Shown piece by piece: positions 1 through 8,922 of a stretch of DNA of 64,000 nt. Made by a program: the position numbers and the translations under genes. Within the stretch, counting starts at the first letter, position 1; every line of letters begins with the position of its first letter. The stretch comes from Bacillus sp. RO3 (GTDB lineage: Bacteria > Bacillota > Bacilli > Bacillales > Bacillaceae_B), in contig NZ_JAAXCV010000019.1 of NCBI RefSeq assembly GCF_012911895.1, forward strand, positions 62,001 through 126,000, given 5' to 3'. The notes below the pieces were generated by a model. That model saw nothing but the letters and a program-made list of their open reading frames with translations. It had not been told where the DNA came from and ran no database searches.

Positions 1-18
1 CTGTCCCCTGGCTCTCAT

Positions 19-519
19 TTATCCACTCGATTTACTCTCTTCTTGATCCTTCTTCGCTTCCAGCACTCGTTCCTCAATTTCCTTCAATGCTTCATCATAG
101 TGGTCTTCCCCGGATATCTTTTTTATCGTTTCTTTGTTTTCATCCGAGATTTCGAAATGATCAATTTCGATTATTTTTCCGTCGTTTAGGATGTTTCCGT
201 CATCGTCGAACGAAATCCGGACATTGAAATCAGAGCTGTTGGAGAAATCAGGATTAAGTGTTTCGGGCACGAAGGATGAGCCTGCACCGTTGTCTTGACG
301 AATGTATATGACATAATACTTGTTCTCCTGAACAGGCACGGGATCACCGGACTCTTCAGAAGGAACGGGATTGGAATTGGCCGATTGATGTACCGGAGGG
401 CTTTCCTCCACACTCGTCTGTTCCTCCTTATCCATTGTAAAGTAGTAGTACACACTTCCAGAAGCTAAGAATATAAAGGTTGCCGTTAAGATGAATACCA
501 TGGATTTTCTATTCACCAT
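19..519 (-). CDS. Membrane-anchored accessory protein of bacteriocin operon, 166 aa
   Basis: I do not recognise the family. Residues 7-27 form one hydrophobic segment (uncleaved anchor or signal peptide), followed by a polar, acidic extracytoplasmic region ending in a Lys/Glu-rich stretch that is probably helical. The ATG has a GGGAGAGA RBS. It starts 21 bp after the stop of the large permease-like gene, so it is the last gene of the lactococcin-972-type operon. Position suggests an accessory or immunity role; this is inference from context only. Confidence 0.7.
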   Translation of the reverse strand: MVNRKSMVFILTATFIFLASGSVYYYFTMDKEEQTSVEESPPVHQSANSNPVPSEESGDPVPVQENKYYVIYIRQDNGAGSSFVPETLNPDFSNSSDFNVRISFDDDGNILNDGKIIEIDHFEISDENKETIKKISGEDHYDEALKEIEERVLEAKKDQEESKSSG

Positions 520-540
520 TTCGTCTCTCCCTTTCTCTCG

Positions 541-2694
541 TTATTGATGAATCAGTACATCTTTTGCTGCGTTCCTTTCTTTTATCATGATTACTATCGT
601 CATCAACACTATATCTATACAAGCAAGGGAACACGCGATTCCCGGAATGAATGAAGGTGTATGAGCGGCAAAGAATGAAATCATAAGAGATACATTCCAA
701 AACACCAGTATGGATAAATAGACTAGATAATGCTTTTCAAAAAAGGAATATCCAAATATCCATTGGATTGCAAGTGTCTGTCTGTTTATTTCTAAATAAT
801 ATATAGAAGAAAAAAACAACAGAATAAAAGTCAAAATTAATAGGAGTAAAGAATAGAGCGTTGTTAGTTGAATCTCCTCTGTCATTTTCGCCATTTTTAA
901 CTCAACAGTCGAATAAGCTACAGATACTGGTTGAAGGATGTCATGAAACTCATACTTCTTTAAAATGGTTTGAGTCCCTTTGAACGGGTCATCATGTTCC
1001 TGTACTTTCGTATAGTATCCATACCCCCGGGCTACAGTATTAGCCAAAATCATTGGATCAATTTCGGCGTTTACGATGACAGCAATCGGGTCATCAATCT
1101 CATAATGATGGTTGGATGCCATTTGCGTAGAATACGTGAAGTAGGATTGCTCATTCTTTACATAGATGATTTTCGCTTCTACAGGTGCGGGATCTATCAG
1201 ATTATATATGCCTTGATAGTCTTGTTCGATAGACTGTTCAATATCCTTTTGATAGGGTTTGAATTTTTCGGGCACGAGTATCTGAATTTCATTTTTAGTC
1301 GGAGATGGGATTGTAATAGGATCGCCGTTCGTATCCTTTATTGGATTCACGTCTAGATAGTTTCTATTTATTTCTACTTTTTTCCCTTCCATACCCCACG
1401 GATTAGGATTTAGCGGAGGATTAGATATGTCGTCCAGATAGTAATTGGAAGGAGAAATATAAAAAGCTCCCTGAGACTCTAATTCTTTATACAGTGCACG
1501 AAATTTCTTGCCCTTTTCACTATCTTGCTCAAAGTTAAAGACTTCCGTACCTGGATCCGCCACAACCCCCATATAGGTGTAATCTTTGAGGACAGACCAT
1601 TTTTGTTGTGAGGCGTTGGTACTTTTCAACTCGAGAAACGTACTCAATCCTTGCTGTAGTCCTAAAATAAGAAAGACAGATACTACTAACCTGACAAGAA
1701 TATTGATATAGAACACCATTTTTATTGGTTTTTTATTTTTTATCATGTGCGAGATGTTAATATATTTTGTCCCTATCCAAGTCCCAATGAACAATAACGT
1801 CAAAATCAATACCATTTTCAATATGTTTTCCATCCAGAAAAATAGAAAGGGAACAAATTGTTGAAGTTGATTGTAAAAATATAAAAAGAGTGTAAACCCT
1901 AAAATGGAGGAAACCAATGAACTTAAAAAGATCTTGCTATATTTCCTTACCAGGAACACTCCGACATCTAAGAAGTTATCTCCGAATAAAAGCCGCACAG
2001 CCACCTCTTTAAAATGATTCATCACATCATAGACCAGGGCAAGCATGATGAATAAGGAAAGAACCAAAGCGCATACATACATCATCTTCTGATAAGGGTA
2101 TTCAGTGAATATACCTTGCATTTGTTCTTTGGAGATCTCGACCGGTAATCCGTATTCTCCAGCTATTCGTTTAAACTCTTGAGCTTTTTGGTCTCCAATG
2201 ATTGTGTAGGTTCCGGTTAGATTCCGGGCTTTCTTAGCAGCTGCCAGCGGCCTGATTTCAATCGGATCAAAACTATGGAAAATTTCCATTTGACCAATCT
2301 GGTTTTGATCACCGGTCTGTATGGTAGACAGAAATGCATCCGGACTGCTGTCTCTGGTTAAATAATCTCCCTCTATTAAGTGAATGGATTCAAAATATTT
2401 CTCTTCATCATAAAGATAGACGTAGTATACTACTTTATCCTCGTTATTTTCACTCTTTTCGTATGAAACTCTTTGCAGATTCACCTTTGATTTGAGTGAG
2501 ATTTCCTCAAGCATTCGGAAATTTTCATCTTTGTCTTTCTGAGGATCCCCCCCTTTAATCATGACATTCCAAGCTTCGTCGTTTGTATTGTGCTGATTGA
2601 ACGACTGGAATTGCAGAAACTCGAATTGTTTCATAGACAGAAAGCTTACTAGTAGAAAAGTAATCGTCAAGAGAAAGTAGAGTAATCGTTTCAT
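541..2694 (-). CDS. Bacteriocin-associated integral membrane protein (DUF1430/lactococcin 972 type)
   Basis: Large multi-spanning membrane protein of 717 aa with an N-terminal membrane segment, an extracytoplasmic region, a block of four hydrophobic helices in the middle, a second extracytoplasmic region and three C-terminal helices. Size and layout match the putative immunity/permease component that accompanies lactococcin-972-type peptides. The start is the ATG of MKRLLYFLL behind GAGGGAGGGATCAAC; an upstream in-frame ATG lies inside the preceding ABC gene and lacks an RBS. It follows the ATPase by 16 bp, so both likely form one export/immunity unit. Confidence 0.85.
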   Translation of the reverse strand: MKRLLYFLLTITFLLVSFLSMKQFEFLQFQSFNQHNTNDEAWNVMIKGGDPQKDKDENFRMLEEISLKSKVNLQRVSYEKSENNEDKVVYYVYLYDEEKYFESIHLIEGDYLTRDSSPDAFLSTIQTGDQNQIGQMEIFHSFDPIEIRPLAAAKKARNLTGTYTIIGDQKAQEFKRIAGEYGLPVEISKEQMQGIFTEYPYQKMMYVCALVLSLFIMLALVYDVMNHFKEVAVRLLFGDNFLDVGVFLVRKYSKIFLSSLVSSILGFTLFLYFYNQLQQFVPFLFFWMENILKMVLILTLLFIGTWIGTKYINISHMIKNKKPIKMVFYINILVRLVVSVFLILGLQQGLSTFLELKSTNASQQKWSVLKDYTYMGVVADPGTEVFNFEQDSEKGKKFRALYKELESQGAFYISPSNYYLDDISNPPLNPNPWGMEGKKVEINRNYLDVNPIKDTNGDPITIPSPTKNEIQILVPEKFKPYQKDIEQSIEQDYQGIYNLIDPAPVEAKIIYVKNEQSYFTYSTQMASNHHYEIDDPIAVIVNAEIDPMILANTVARGYGYYTKVQEHDDPFKGTQTILKKYEFHDILQPVSVAYSTVELKMAKMTEEIQLTTLYSLLLLILTFILLFFSSIYYLEINRQTLAIQWIFGYSFFEKHYLVYLSILVFWNVSLMISFFAAHTPSFIPGIACSLACIDIVLMTIVIMIKERNAAKDVLIHQ

Positions 2695-2710
2695 GTTGAT
2701 CCCTCCCTCT

Positions 2711-3334
2711 TCACAGTTGTATCGTTCTTGAAAATACTTGGGACAAGTTCTCATCATGAGTGACCATGATGATGGTTTTCCCGCGTTTATGTAATTGTTG
2801 AAATAAAGAAACGATCATATCTCGATTCTCCACATCCAAAGATCCAGTCGGTTCATCCGCTAATATGATGTCCGGGTCCTTCAGAAGTAACCGAGCCATT
2901 GCCACCCTTTGTTGTTCACCGCCACTTAAGGTATGAATCTTTTCTTTCTCATAGTCTTTAAGACCGACTTCCGTTAAAGCATTTGTCATGGCCTCTCGTT
3001 TCTGTCGTTTCGTCATTTTCTTATGTTTAAGGGCGATTTCTACATTTTCATTTACGGTTGCATTATCGATTAACGCATAGTTCTGGAAGATAAAACCTAT
3101 ATGATGTCGTAACAGGAATCTCTGCGTCTTTTTATGATCCAAACGATGCCCCATGATTTCAATCGTCCCTGCATCCGGTTTTTCGAGAGTGCCCATCATA
3201 TTTAAGAGCGTTGTTTTCCCTTGCCCGCTTTTCCCCATGATCCCGATAAACTCTCCTGATTCCACTTCCAAATTAAAATCTTTGAATAACGTTTTTCTTT
3301 GAAAAGACTTATTCATACACTCAATCTTGATCAT
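2711..3334 (-). CDS. ABC transporter ATPase, lactococcin 972 export group
   Basis: ABC ATPase of 207 aa. Walker A is GKSGQGKTT, the signature is LSGGEQQRVAMARL, and Walker B is IILADEPTGSLD followed by the H-loop MVTHD, so all catalytic motifs are intact. The start is the second ATG (MIKIECMN), because the first ATG lies inside the AAAGGAGAG RBS. It lies between the bacteriocin gene and the large membrane protein and should energise export of the peptide or removal of it for self-protection. Confidence 0.93.
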   Translation of the reverse strand: MIKIECMNKSFQRKTLFKDFNLEVESGEFIGIMGKSGQGKTTLLNMMGTLEKPDAGTIEIMGHRLDHKKTQRFLLRHHIGFIFQNYALIDNATVNENVEIALKHKKMTKRQKREAMTNALTEVGLKDYEKEKIHTLSGGEQQRVAMARLLLKDPDIILADEPTGSLDVENRDMIVSLFQQLHKRGKTIIMVTHDENLSQVFSRTIQL

Positions 3335-3356
3335 TTCTACTCTCCTTTTCATAGGG

Positions 3357-3391
3357 AAGGGGAATTATATTCAAACAATATAATTCCCCTT
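3357..3391 (-). other. Intercistronic hairpin between bacteriocin and ABC genes
   Basis: Perfect 15-bp stem (AAGGGGAATTATATT and its complement) with a 5-base loop. It lies 6 bp after the bacteriocin stop and about 20 bp before the ABC start codon. No U-tract follows on the minus strand, so it fits a partial attenuator or 3'-end stabiliser that gives more bacteriocin than exporter mRNA. Confidence 0.7.
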
Positions 3392-3397
3392 CGCCGC

Positions 3398-3679
3398 TTA
3401 CTTAATATACTTGTTAAAAGTAACTTTATATGGACCAGTGTAGTCTAAGTAAAATCGGGACCAATATCCTGCGCTTGCTGTCGGACCAAAATAAGTAATG
3501 CCATTTTTAGTCGTTGTCGTATAATGACTATAACTTGAATGGTAATAATGGTTATAATGGCGCATTTTCGTTTTGTCATAACCATAATCCCATGTTTCAG
3601 CAGCAGAAGCTGCCAAAGGTATAATTGCACTTACTATTAACAATGAAAGTAAAGAAAATGTAATCAGTTTTTTCTTCAT
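3398..3679 (-). CDS. Lactococcin 972 family bacteriocin precursor
   Basis: A 93-aa secreted peptide. Residues 1-26 form a Sec signal peptide ending AASA. The mature part is rich in Tyr and His, starts near ETWDYGYD, and has the family pattern of an early W-x-x-G-Y, a His/Tyr-rich middle, a hydroxy-residue stretch and a late A-G-Y-W motif. There are no Cys and no double-glycine leader, as known for lactococcin 972. RBS GGAGGAAATAAA precedes the ATG. It heads an operon with an ABC ATPase, a large membrane protein and a small anchored protein, the usual partners. Confidence 0.88.
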   Translation of the reverse strand: MKKKLITFSLLSLLIVSAIIPLAASAAETWDYGYDKTKMRHYNHYYHSSYSHYTTTTKNGITYFGPTASAGYWSRFYLDYTGPYKVTFNKYIK

Positions 3680-3781
3680 TTTATTTCCTCCTCAAATGCG
3701 TGAAATCTATTAGTTTTTAGTAATGATAAGCTTTATATAGTTCCTAAAAGAAACTTAATTTCTCAATTACTGCATTGATGA

Positions 3782-4144
3782 TCATTTATGTTCTTTAGCA
3801 GTTTGATTTAGTAACAATTCTGATTTCCTTAGAAAATTAGAAAGTAGAGTGTATACCAACAAGCCTATTACGGTTCCTAACGTATTAGTCATTAAATCAT
3901 CTACATCAAAACTTCTATAATTAAATCCAAGGAAAAAGCCAGCAATGTATTGTATTAATTCAATACTTAGACTTATGAGAAAGCCGATAACTATAACCTT
4001 ACCTTTTTTTATGGTCGGGAAAAGAATGGGTAACGCCAATCCCAATAGAATAAATAATAGGATGTTTCCTCCGATTTGCTTTAAAGCAATAATTTGATCA
4101 CCAAAGTTTATCGCGTCTTCAAGACATCCTCTTAAAACGTAAAT
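3782..4144 (-). pseudogene. VanZ-like membrane protein, 5'-truncated
   Basis: The reading frame keeps VanZ-like features: QIGGNILLF, then ELIQY and the loop FNYRSFDVDDLMTNTLGT before the last helix. Homology seems to extend upstream of the only plausible start (a TTG at 4045) as far as an in-frame stop at 4145-4147, with no start codon or RBS there. The first helix and N-terminus are therefore missing. I read it as a decayed remnant, although a short product from the TTG cannot be excluded. Confidence 0.6.
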
Positions 4145-4364
4145 TTTACCATTTGCGCAAACAGCAAATTTATTATCCTGCTAAACCAAAATTTAATCAA
4201 CACATTTTAACATTTCAGTAAAAATTTACTACTAAACTATATTTTCCAGGCATTTTCACCTACAACACCATGAGTCGTTTACTTTCACTTTTTTTGTTTA
4301 GTACACTCTCCAATAAAATATAGACTGACTGGTTAGGAGATATACCCACTTCTTACCTCTTAAT

Positions 4365-4396
4365 AAGGAAGCACGGTGACGGTTCTGGCACTTCCT
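4365..4396. repeat. Dispersed palindromic repeat, copy 1
   Basis: A GGAAGCACGGTGACGGTTCT arm followed by GGCACTTCC matches copies elsewhere in the window (consensus core GGGGACGGTTCTCATGCTTC). It directly abuts the 5' end of the fasciclin remnant and replaces the region where a signal peptide should be. Confidence 0.65.
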
Positions 4397-4709
4397 AATA
4401 ATGGCGAGGGCCCGTCTACCGTATTCGCGCCGACGGATGCTGCGTTTGAAAAGCTGCTGAAGAAATTAGGCATTACGGCAGAAGAATTATTGGCAAGAGA
4501 AGATTTGAAGGACATTCTCCTGTACCATGTGCTTTCTGGTAAAGTGATGTCTACAGATCTTAAAGATGGTACAAAGGCGGAAACACTAGCGAAGAAAACA
4601 GTGCTCACTGGACCCTGTTCGCGTCAACAATGCGAATGTGGTGAAAGCCGATATCCAGGCTTCCAATGGTGTCATTCACGTGATCGACGAAGTGTTACTT
4701 CCAGAGTAA
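4397..4709 (+). pseudogene. Fasciclin-domain protein remnant, truncated and frameshifted
   Basis: The frame opening at 4397 gives [18 protein letters not shown] and [14 protein letters not shown], typical of the fasciclin (FAS1) domain. Near 4605 the family sequence jumps to another frame that reads [20 protein letters not shown] and [10 protein letters not shown] before a stop at 4707-4709. The gene has thus lost its 5' end (signal peptide and first strands) to a palindromic repeat and carries a frameshift. A + strand terminator still follows. Confidence 0.85.
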
Positions 4710-4726
4710 GTTCTGGAAAAAATGAA

Positions 4727-4770
4727 GCTCGCTCAATAGTCCGGTTGCGACTTTTTGAGCGAGCTTTTTA
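4727..4770 (+). terminator. Terminator of the fasciclin remnant
   Basis: GCTCGCTCAA pairs with TTGAGCGAGC, followed by TTTTTA. Confidence 0.85.
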
Positions 4771-4793
4771 TTTATGGGAATGTTAGGGAATAG

Positions 4794-4853
4794 AGAAGCA
4801 TAGAGACGTTCTGATGCTTCTTATCCAAGGAAAAAAGCAGGAAAACTGTCCCC
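4794..4853. repeat. Dispersed palindromic repeat, copy 2
   Basis: The left arm GAAGCATAGAGACGTTCTGA runs into TGCTTC. A spacer and a right arm ending AAAACTGTCCCC follow. It lies between the fasciclin remnant (+) and the terC-family gene (-), a convergent junction. Confidence 0.6.
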
Positions 4854-4855
4854 AT

Positions 4856-5617
4856 CTACTCTGAATCCACCTTAGACTTAGACTTGATCCATCCAACGAT
4901 TCCGATTCCAATCAGTACTGTCCAGAAAATTCCTTTCCAAAGTGATCCCTTTGCAAATTCATACGAGATGATCCCAAGGGAAGGATGAGCTAATGCGTAA
5001 ACCGCAAGCTTCACACCCACCCAGCCCACCACAACAAAGGCTGCGGATTCGAGTCCCGGTCGTTTCTCCAGCAGGGTCACAAACGATGATGCGGCAAATC
5101 GCATGATGACGAGACCGATGATTCCTCCCAGTAGGATAACGATGAAATGTCCTCCGTCAAGACCGCCGATGGCAGGTAGATTCGTCTCAGGCAACGTCAC
5201 CGCCAAGGCAACGGCTGCGAGGATGGCATCCACGGCGAATGCGATATCCGCCAGTTCTACTTTAATAACGGTCCACCAGAAACCGGATCCCTGTGTTTCT
5301 TTATCTTTGTGCTTCTCAATCTGCTTCTTTATGACATGCTTCTTGAGTAAGTGGTAGGCAGCGATCCCAAGCAGATACAGGGCACCGATAGCCTGAACCT
5401 GCCAGATGTCCACGAGATACGAGATGAGGAACAGGGACCCGAAACGGAACACAAATGCTCCCGCCAACCCGTAAAACAACGCCTTCTTCCGCTTATCCTC
5501 CGGCAGGTGCCGGACCATCGTGGCAATGACCAACGCATTATCTGCAGCGAGAATCCCTTCCAGCGCAATTAAAATCATCAAGACCCATCCATACTCCAGC
5601 AATAAAGACCATTCCAA
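4856..5617 (-). CDS. ykoY: TerC/YkoY-family membrane protein
   Basis: A 253-aa membrane protein with about seven helices. The family signature EGILAADNALVIA is near residues 20-32, and a second acidic helix reads VELADIAFAVDAILA (about 125-139). TerC/YkoY proteins are tied to manganese efflux or metalation of exported proteins. The TTG start is preceded by AGAGGGATG. A yybP-ykoY manganese riboswitch and its terminator lie directly upstream, which supports the Mn link and the gene name. Expression should rise when Mn is high. Confidence 0.9.
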   Translation of the reverse strand: MEWSLLLEYGWVLMILIALEGILAADNALVIATMVRHLPEDKRKKALFYGLAGAFVFRFGSLFLISYLVDIWQVQAIGALYLLGIAAYHLLKKHVIKKQIEKHKDKETQGSGFWWTVIKVELADIAFAVDAILAAVALAVTLPETNLPAIGGLDGGHFIVILLGGIIGLVIMRFAASSFVTLLEKRPGLESAAFVVVGWVGVKLAVYALAHPSLGIISYEFAKGSLWKGIFWTVLIGIGIVGWIKSKSKVDSE

Positions 5618-5715
5618 TGATCATCCCTCTTTCTCCATTTTGATGTTCAAACCCATTGACGTGCGACTCAACGACTTGCTGCAGCATCCCCCGGACACCA
5701 CTCCTTTTCCAATAG

Positions 5716-5747
5716 AAAAAGACCTCTACCGATTGGTAAAGGTCTTT
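5716..5747 (-). terminator. Riboswitch-controlled terminator before ykoY
   Basis: On the minus strand GACCTTTACC pairs with GGTAGAGGTC and TTTTT follows. It lies between the aptamer and the coding start. Its left arm resembles the aptamer 3' strand, as expected for switching between terminator and antiterminator. Confidence 0.8.
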
Positions 5748-5762
5748 CATCTGCATCTATAC

Positions 5763-5884
5763 AGAGGGGGTCCTTTACCTTACAGGCAAAGGTCTCGCAA
5801 GCAACATCGCAGTTGCCAAGCAGGCCGGAGACGGGAATCCCATCACGAAATGACGACATACTTGAAAGCTACTCCCCTTTGGAG
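5763..5884 (-). ncRNA. yybP-ykoY manganese riboswitch
   Basis: The minus strand reads AAAGGGGAGTAGCTTT near the 5' side, a variable middle arm, and GCGAGACCTTTGCC near the 3' side, the conserved signature of the yybP-ykoY (Mn2+) aptamer. P1 is closed by the AAAGGGG and CCTTT-type strands. A terminator and a TerC-family gene follow, the usual arrangement. Confidence 0.92.
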
Positions 5885-5950
5885 TCTTATTCATATTTTC
5901 CACCATAATGGTGTTCTTACGTTAACTATAGCAAGTGGACAAAGCGTTCG

Positions 5951-6730
5951 TCAAGTAGGCGATTGCATGGTTTTTTTGAAGTCTGGGGACGACATGATTA
6001 CTTCACCATATATGTCCTTCATCCTCACAGAATGTTCTTCTTTCATTTGTTCCAGCTCGGTTTCTGACTTAACGAGGTTTTCCTTAACAAGTAATCCACG
6101 CTTGTCTCCTTTTTTCTTACTACGACAGCAAGGATGCTTACAATGAACAAATTTGGCTTCAATGCTGATGTCTGTCTCGAATTGTCCTGTGAAAGGTCCA
6201 CCACATCCTTCCAGCAGACTGGCAAATCCTCTTATTGCTCCAGTAAACAGGATAGGTTGGTTCTTAGGCACTTCCCCATCTTCTTCTAATGGGAAACGTA
6301 AGGTACAGCATTTCTTATCTTTACATACACATTTCCCACATAAACTGCCTCCCTCATGAAGAACACATTCCACAAGAAAATCATCCCATATGACAAAAGC
6401 TTGTTTTCCATCAGGTGAGAGAAAACCTGAGATGGACCCTTCCGGACATCCATCTGGACAGTCCTTTTGAGGAATGGCTTGAATACTTGTGATACTTGCC
6501 GGCCCACTAATAGATGCTTCAAGTGAATCGAGAGCTATAAACCCTCCTCCCCCAAGACTCGTACAGCAGATACTCACAATCGTTTCGAGATCCAAAAAGA
6601 AGTCATCACCTGGACAAACAGGCAGTTGAATGCAAAGCTTATTTTTCACTTTGGCCCGACCATTAGCTTTATTTCCAATTGTAAAAACATCGCTATTGCA
6701 TGTAATGCTACGACACTTCCTTTTAGTCAT
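5951..6730 (-). CDS. Cys-rich protein of unknown function, 259 aa
   Basis: No signal peptide or membrane segment. Cys residues are clustered: CxxxxC near the N-terminus, SICCTS, CPDGCPEG, CGKCVCKDKKCC, CGG and CKHPCCRSKK. This density with Gly-rich strands recalls spore-coat or exosporium proteins, but I do not recognise the family. The start is the ATG after AAGGGAGGTG, three codons before which a GTG is too close to the RBS. It appears monocistronic; the riboswitch region lies downstream. Confidence 0.75.
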   Translation of the reverse strand: MTKRKCRSITCNSDVFTIGNKANGRAKVKNKLCIQLPVCPGDDFFLDLETIVSICCTSLGGGGFIALDSLEASISGPASITSIQAIPQKDCPDGCPEGSISGFLSPDGKQAFVIWDDFLVECVLHEGGSLCGKCVCKDKKCCTLRFPLEEDGEVPKNQPILFTGAIRGFASLLEGCGGPFTGQFETDISIEAKFVHCKHPCCRSKKKGDKRGLLVKENLVKSETELEQMKEEHSVRMKDIYGEVIMSSPDFKKTMQSPT

Positions 6731-7015
6731 AGACACACCTCCCTTCAGCGAAATCTAATAGAAGACAAAACTTCTATTGATACTATCGTATGAAGGAAAA
6801 AGATAGTGGTGAAGGAGGGTGTCCTGCTAATAACGGATGTTTTACATCAGTCTATTTGGTATATGCGTTTTACTCTATTATTTTGCTCTCAAATAACAAG
6901 AATCTTCGTTACAACCTAGCTAACTACCAAATTATAGAATTAATGACAATCTATAGATAATATGAAATGTTTTTGTTATATTGTTGTAATGTAATTGAAA
7001 GAAAGGATGAACCAG

Positions 7016-7609
7016 ATGAAAAAGTTATTCATGATTTTGTTGTCCATTACTGTTTTGGCAGCTTGTTCTTCAGAAGAGGCCAACAAGGATGATAAGAGTA
7101 AAAAGGAAGAAAGTGTAGACGTAGATAAAAAGTTATTTAATGTTGAGGTAACGTTGCCGGCTTCTATGTTTGAAGGCCAAAACGTTGAAGATATTAAGGC
7201 TGAGGCGAAAGAAAATGATATTAAAGAAGTTACCGAAAATGAAGACGGGTCCATTACATATAAAATGTCTAAATCGGTTCATAAAGAGATGATGAAAGAA
7301 ATCTCTTCAGGTATCAAAGAAACAGTAGAGGAAACCAAAAATAGCGAAGACTTTGTTTCTATTAGCGATATAAAGTACAATGATTCATTCTCTGAATTTA
7401 CGATGGTAGTAGATAAAGAGGCTTATGAAAATAGCATGGATGGGTTTGCCACTATGACACTTGGCATGTCTGGTATGCTTTATCAGATGTACGATGGGGT
7501 AAGTGAAGATGATTACTCTGTAACAATCAAAATGCAAGATGAAACGACAGGAGAAGTATTCGATGAAGTGGTTTATCCAGATGCACTGGAAGAAGTAGAA
7601 GAAAGTTAA
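7016..7609 (+). CDS. Putative lipoprotein, 197 aa
   Basis: Signal peptide with lipobox LAAC near residue 17, then a Lys/Glu-rich linker and a mixed alpha/beta domain. I know similar lipoproteins in Bacillus but no function. The start is the MKKLF ATG behind GAAAGGATGAACCAG; an earlier ATG overlaps that RBS. A second lipoprotein gene follows 82 bp downstream on the same strand. Confidence 0.8.
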   Translation: MKKLFMILLSITVLAACSSEEANKDDKSKKEESVDVDKKLFNVEVTLPASMFEGQNVEDIKAEAKENDIKEVTENEDGSITYKMSKSVHKEMMKEISSGIKETVEETKNSEDFVSISDIKYNDSFSEFTMVVDKEAYENSMDGFATMTLGMSGMLYQMYDGVSEDDYSVTIKMQDETTGEVFDEVVYPDALEEVEES

Positions 7610-7691
7610 AGCAGTTGGAAGAGTCACGAAGGTGTTACCAGATATTTAATAGATAGAAATAGGTTATCCAGTGCATAGATGAGGGGGATTC

Positions 7692-8504
7692 ATGTTGATG
7701 AAAAAGCTTGGTAAGTATGTTGTTATTATGATAGCAGCCTTCCTAATGGTATCCATAGTAGGTTGTTCTCAAGAGGCTGCAACTGACAAGAAAGAAGAAA
7801 AAAGTATAGACACTGCTTTTATTCATGATCTAGAAAAGGCGTTAGAGAAGAGATGGAAGTACATTGATGATGTAGATAACGGAAAAAAAGTGGTTGAAGA
7901 TGATAGTGAGTACATGGAAGAGTTACTATCATTCGAAAAGGAACTTTATGACTACCTGGATAAAGACTTTAACGATCCAAAATTAAAGGCCATTGCCACT
8001 GATTATCTGGATGGATTAAAGGCACAGGAAGAGTCCACTAAATATTATAACGTAGACTTTATTAAATACGATGAATTATGGAGTAAGGGATATAATTCAA
8101 GAAGCACCTCACTATTAAAATTAGTAGAAGAGTATGGGCTTGATTTAAATGAAGAACAATTCAAAGATTTAAAGACCAACGCCCAAATAGTAAAAAAAGA
8201 GAATAAAATAACTGAGAATATCGAGGAAATGGTACGCACTATCAATTTCACCGAAGTAAAAACAGAATATGACTGGACAACCTACAATACCACTCTTGAA
8301 AATACTTCTGGAGCGGACTTAGAAAGTTTTAGTATTGATATTAATTTCTTTGATGCAGAGGGAGTCATTATTGGTACTGCTTACGCTTACCATGACAATA
8401 CGTGGAAAGCAGGTCAAAAGGTTTTATTCGAATTTGAAACAGATATTCAAGAATTCGAAAAAATGGAATGGGAAGCAGATTACTATATTGCAGAATCTGA
8501 ATAA
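7692..8504 (+). CDS. Putative lipoprotein with FxLYD-like C-terminal domain
   Basis: Lipobox IVGC near residue 25, then a helical domain (about 45-180) and a C-terminal beta domain (about 190-270) with the pattern of FxLYD domains: alternating strands around NTSGADLESFSIDINFFD and a WKAGQKVLFEFETD ending. Probably a cell-surface protein; function unknown. GAGGGGG precedes the ATG at 7692; an ATG two codons on (7698) is also possible. Confidence 0.8.
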   Translation: MLMKKLGKYVVIMIAAFLMVSIVGCSQEAATDKKEEKSIDTAFIHDLEKALEKRWKYIDDVDNGKKVVEDDSEYMEELLSFEKELYDYLDKDFNDPKLKAIATDYLDGLKAQEESTKYYNVDFIKYDELWSKGYNSRSTSLLKLVEEYGLDLNEEQFKDLKTNAQIVKKENKITENIEEMVRTINFTEVKTEYDWTTYNTTLENTSGADLESFSIDINFFDAEGVIIGTAYAYHDNTWKAGQKVLFEFETDIQEFEKMEWEADYYIAESE

Positions 8505-8513
8505 AGGTACTTT

Positions 8514-8544
8514 AGAGGCATTCTTTTTGTAGAGTGCCTCTTTT
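8514..8544 (+). terminator. Terminator after lipoprotein gene
   Basis: AGAGGCA pairs with TGCCTCT, followed by TTTC. The 360 bp from here to phoD hold no convincing gene. Confidence 0.75.
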
Positions 8545-8837
8545 CTATTTCCAAATAATAGCCTCTGCTTATTCATTTAAAACGAAAGATGCACACCGAC
8601 TGTCCTTATGCTCCCTCATAAAAAGAAACAAAAGACCCTCCTTACCCTTCACTTCCCCCTCCACCTCCACACCATCCCGCCTTTATATAGTTTTCTTTTC
8701 ACCCATGTTAAAAAAACTAAGCCTGAACGCCTACTGGAACGGGCTGAAACCTCCTCCATCCTTCCCAATTCAGAAAGGATTCCACTCATTCACGGCCTTT
8801 TCTCCCGGGCATGTCGCCCCTCCTTTTCTCTCCTCTG

Positions 8838-8879
8838 TTTACATTCATTTACAACAGGTTCAAAATCGTCTCCTATACT
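8838..8879 (+). promoter_or_regulatory. Pho-box-like repeats and -10 of the phoD operon
   Basis: TTTACA, TTACAA and TCAAAA recur at 11-bp spacing (8838, 8849, 8860), like PhoP direct repeats of the TT(A/C/T)ACA type. A TATACT -10 follows at 8874-8879 and no good -35 is present, as in PhoP-dependent promoters. The downstream genes encode two phosphatases and Tat components. Confidence 0.7.
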
Positions 8880-8922
8880 ATGAACTGGTTCATTCAATAG
8901 ATTCATGAAGGGAGTCATCCAC

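Noticed and set aside
4376..4786. Open frame of 136 codons that could be called an intact protein
   Set aside because: Its first codons lie in a palindromic repeat and its last 60 codons are out of frame with the fasciclin family; the gene is a remnant.
5520..6146. 208-codon open frame on the plus strand
   Set aside because: It runs antisense through the riboswitch and adjoining genes and is explained by them.
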